A DNA stretch of 16,386 nucleotides. It comes from Oscillospiraceae bacterium. Lineage in GTDB: Bacteria > Bacillota > Clostridia > Oscillospirales > Oscillospiraceae. Of the stretch, positions 14,307 through 16,386 are shown in pieces. Location: NCBI GenBank assembly GCA_017378975.1, contig JAFNXT010000055.1:1-16386 (forward strand). Direction: 5' to 3'. The notes beneath the pieces were generated by a model, which saw nothing but the letters and a program-made list of their open reading frames with translations, made no database searches and was not told the DNA's origin. The first letter of the stretch is position 1; every line of letters starts with the position of its first letter. The position numbers were made by a program, and so were the translations under genes.

Positions 14307-14407
14307 CATACTGTGGGAGTATGCGCACTTTGCTCATCCTTCCCTGCATGGGCATTTTACCACAGGTCACGGTCATTGTCAAGTGGAAAGTGAAAAACTT
14401 TCGACAA
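14307..14407 (+). other. Structured rpoB 5' leader
   Basis: The gene-free leader 14300-14464 contains no open frame I can support. It holds a 6-bp hairpin (14307-14312 with 14318-14323) and a longer one: 14386-14391 pairs with 14397-14402 and continues, after a 5-nt bulge, as 14376-14380 with 14403-14407. Neither is followed by a T run. They may influence translation or stability. Confidence 0.4.
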
Positions 14408-14464
14408 CCGCCCCGTGCGTATCATTTAATGAGCAACACAACATATTCGTTAAGAAAGGCTGTG

Positions 14465-16386
14465 ATGAATCAGATGGCTATGGTCAAGGACGTGAAGTTC
14501 GGCAAGACCACGCGTAAGTCCTACGCGAAGTATGAGGAGATCCTCCAGATCCCCAACATGCTCAAGATCCAGAAGGATTCTTACCAGTGGTTCCTGGAAG
14601 AGGGACTGCGGGAAGTGTTCAAGGATGTGGGCACCATCACCGACTTCTCCGGTAAACTGGAGCTGAGCTTCCTGGATTTCTCCATGAACGAGCCTCCCAA
14701 GTATACCATCGAGGAGTGCAAGGAGCGTGACGCTACCTACGCCCGTCCCATCAAGGTCCGGGTCCGTCTGCGCAACACGGAGACCGACGAGATCAAGGAG
14801 CAGGAGATCTTCATGGGAGATTTCCCTATCATGACCAACGGCGGTACCTTCGTGATCAACGGCGCGGAGCGTGTCATCGTTTCCCAGATCGTCCGTAGCC
14901 CCGGCATGTACTACGGCCACGAGGTGGACAAGGCGGATCAGCATACCTACACCGCCACGGTCATCCCTTACCGTGGTGCCTGGCTGGAGTACGAGACCGA
15001 CAACAATGACGTGTTCTGGGTCCGCATCGACAAGAACCGTAAGCTGCCTGTCACCAGCCTGATCCGTGCCATGGGCGTGGATTCCGATGAGAAGATCAAG
15101 GCCATGTTCGGCGAGGATGCCCGGATCCTGGCTTCTCTGGAGAAGGATCCCTGCAAGACCCGGGAAGACAGCCTGCTGGAGATCTACCGCCGTCTGCGTC
15201 CCGGTGAACCTCCCACGGTGGAGACTGCCATCGCCCATCTGGAGGGCCTGCTGTTCGACCCCCATCGCTACGATGTGAGCAAGGTGGGCCGTTATAAGTT
15301 CAATAAGAAGATGGACATCTGGAGCCGTCTGTCCGGTCAGGAGGCCGCTGAGCCCATCGCCGATCCCATGACCGGTGAGATCCTGGTGATGCCCGGTGAC
15401 ATCATCACCCGTGACATGGCCCACCATCTGAGCGCCAGAGGCGTCAACGAGGCCGTGGTCCGTGTGGGCGACAGCCATGTGAAGGTGTTCTCCAACGGCA
15501 TGGTCGACATGGCCGGCTTCGTCAGCTTCGACCCGGCGCAGTACGGCATCCGTGAGAAGGTCTGCTTCAACACCCTGAAGGAGATGCTGGAGACTGCCGA
15601 TATCAACTGGGAAGAGGCCATCGCTGAGCGCATGACCGATCTGATCCCCAACCACATCACCGTGGAGGACATCATGGCCTCCATCAACTACCTGAACTGT
15701 GTGGCCATGGGCATCGGTACCCCCGACGACATCGACCATCTGGGCAACCGCCGTCTGCGTTGCGTGGGCGAGCTGCTGCAGAACCAGTTCCGGATCGGCT
15801 TCTCCCGTCTGGACCGTGTGATCCGTGAGCGCATGACCGTCCAGGATCTGGACACCGTCACGCCTCAGAGCCTGATCAACATCCGTCCCGTCACCGCCGT
15901 GATCAAGGAGTTCTTCGGCTCCAGCCCCCTGAGCCAGTTCATGGACCAGAACAACCCTCTGGCCGAGCTGACCCACAAGCGCCGTCTGTCCGCTCTGGGC
16001 CCCGGCGGTCTGAGCCGTGAGCGCGCTTCCTTCGATGTCCGAGACATCCACTATACCCACTATGGCCGTATGTGCCCCATCGAGACCCCCGAAGGTCCCA
16101 ACATCGGCCTGATCAACTATCTGGCTACCTTCGCCAAGATCAATGAGTACGGCTTCGTGGAGGCCCCCTACCGCAAGGTGGACAAGGCCACCGGCCATGT
16201 GACCGATATCGTCGAGTACATGACCGCCGACGTGGAGGACGATTTCTACATCGGTCAGGCCAACGAGCCGCTGGATGAGAATGGCTGCCTGGCTAACGCC
16301 CGTATCACCTGCCGTCACCGCAACGAGATCATCGAAGTGGACCGCAAGGTCATCGACTATATCGATGTGTCCCCCAGAATGATGAT
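14465..16386 (+). CDS. rpoB: RNA polymerase beta subunit, N-terminal 640 codons
   Basis: The gene is cut by the right edge. It encodes the beta subunit of RNA polymerase, which forms one pincer of the enzyme and part of the active centre. Visible landmarks: the N-terminal protrusion/lobe from [33 protein letters not shown] near residue 135; and the rifampicin pocket [20 protein letters not shown] from F483 with Q491, D494, H504 and S509 (E. coli Q513, D516, H526, S531). [17 protein letters not shown] follows at about residue 537. The pocket carries proline (P488) where E. coli has Q510. I prefer ATG 14465, with AAGAAAGG at 14452-14459; ATG 14474 is possible. Codon bias is extreme, as expected for this gene. 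It is preceded by the CooT terminator and its own promoter, not by rplJ-rplL. Confidence 0.97.
   Translation, partial: MNQMAMVKDVKFGKTTRKSYAKYEEILQIPNMLKIQKDSYQWFLEEGLREVFKDVGTITDFSGKLELSFLDFSMNEPPKYTIEECKERDATYARPIKVRVRLRNTETDEIKEQEIFMGDFPIMTNGGTFVINGAERVIVSQIVRSPGMYYGHEVDKADQHTYTATVIPYRGAWLEYETDNNDVFWVRIDKNRKLPVTSLIRAMGVDSDEKIKAMFGEDARILASLEKDPCKTREDSLLEIYRRLRPGEPPTVETAIAHLEGLLFDPHRYDVSKVGRYKFNKKMDIWSRLSGQEAAEPIADPMTGEILVMPGDIITRDMAHHLSARGVNEAVVRVGDSHVKVFSNGMVDMAGFVSFDPAQYGIREKVCFNTLKEMLETADINWEEAIAERMTDLIPNHITVEDIMASINYLNCVAMGIGTPDDIDHLGNRRLRCVGELLQNQFRIGFSRLDRVIRERMTVQDLDTVTPQSLINIRPVTAVIKEFFGSSPLSQFMDQNNPLAELTHKRRLSALGPGGLSRERASFDVRDIHYTHYGRMCPIETPEGPNIGLINYLATFAKINEYGFVEAPYRKVDKATGHVTDIVEYMTADVEDDFYIGQANEPLDENGCLANARITCRHRNEIIEVDRKVIDYIDVSPRMM

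Noticed and set aside
14450..16318. A 622-codon minus-strand open frame opposite rpoB
   Set aside because: The same codon-bias shadow; the plus strand is unmistakably RpoB and the antisense product is repetitive His/Asp/Gly/Leu.

Overview
The window looks like chromosome from a Gram-positive gut bacterium of the class Clostridia, most likely the Oscillospiraceae/Ruminococcaceae group. This rests on gene content and style: an SDR-type mannonate oxidoreductase, a surface pullulanase, BlaI/M56 sensor pairs, strong AGGAGG ribosome sites, sigma-A promoters with 17-nt spacers, and coding sequence dominated by CTG, GAG, ATC, GGC/GGT and CGT codons. No phage, transposon, CRISPR, tRNA or rRNA signal was seen. 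The organism call is an inference.

Layout. (1) 1-1137: a broken left edge, where a serine beta-lactamase-family fragment runs out of frame into what looks like the last codons of a mannonate dehydratase. An intact uxuB-like oxidoreductase for hexuronate catabolism follows. (2) 1185-1805, minus strand: a lone YesL/DUF624 membrane protein. (3) 2059-7195, plus strand: an amino-sugar cluster behind one strong promoter. It holds an N-acetylhexosamine 1-kinase-like enzyme, an unusual ROK-family protein, N-acetylglucosamine-6-phosphate deacetylase (NagA) and a MATE exporter. Hairpin terminators before nagA and before the MATE gene should step down or separate expression. (4) 7260-10049, minus strand: a secreted, membrane-anchored pullulanase with its own promoter. 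(5) 10256-13362, minus strand: a blaI-blaR1-like regulator/sensor pair with overlapping stop and start codons and two BlaI-type operator sequences on its promoter. (6) 13552-14185, plus strand: a very histidine-rich metal-binding protein and a CooT-family nickel-binding protein, behind a perfect consensus sigma-A promoter. (7) 14465 to the right edge: the first 640 codons of rpoB, behind a promoter whose -35 and spacer lie inside a long inverted repeat.

Function. Regions 1, 3 and 4 fit a bacterium that lives on host and plant polysaccharides: uronates through the Uxu route, N-acetylhexosamines through phosphorylation and deacetylation, and alpha-1,6-linked glucans through the pullulanase. Regions 5 and 6 are stress-sensing and metal-handling genes. 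The most promising items are the His-rich/CooT pair, the kinase-ROK-NagA set with its atypical ROK protein, the M56 sensor with an unassigned C-terminal half, the rpoB promoter dyad, and the sequence break near position 206.
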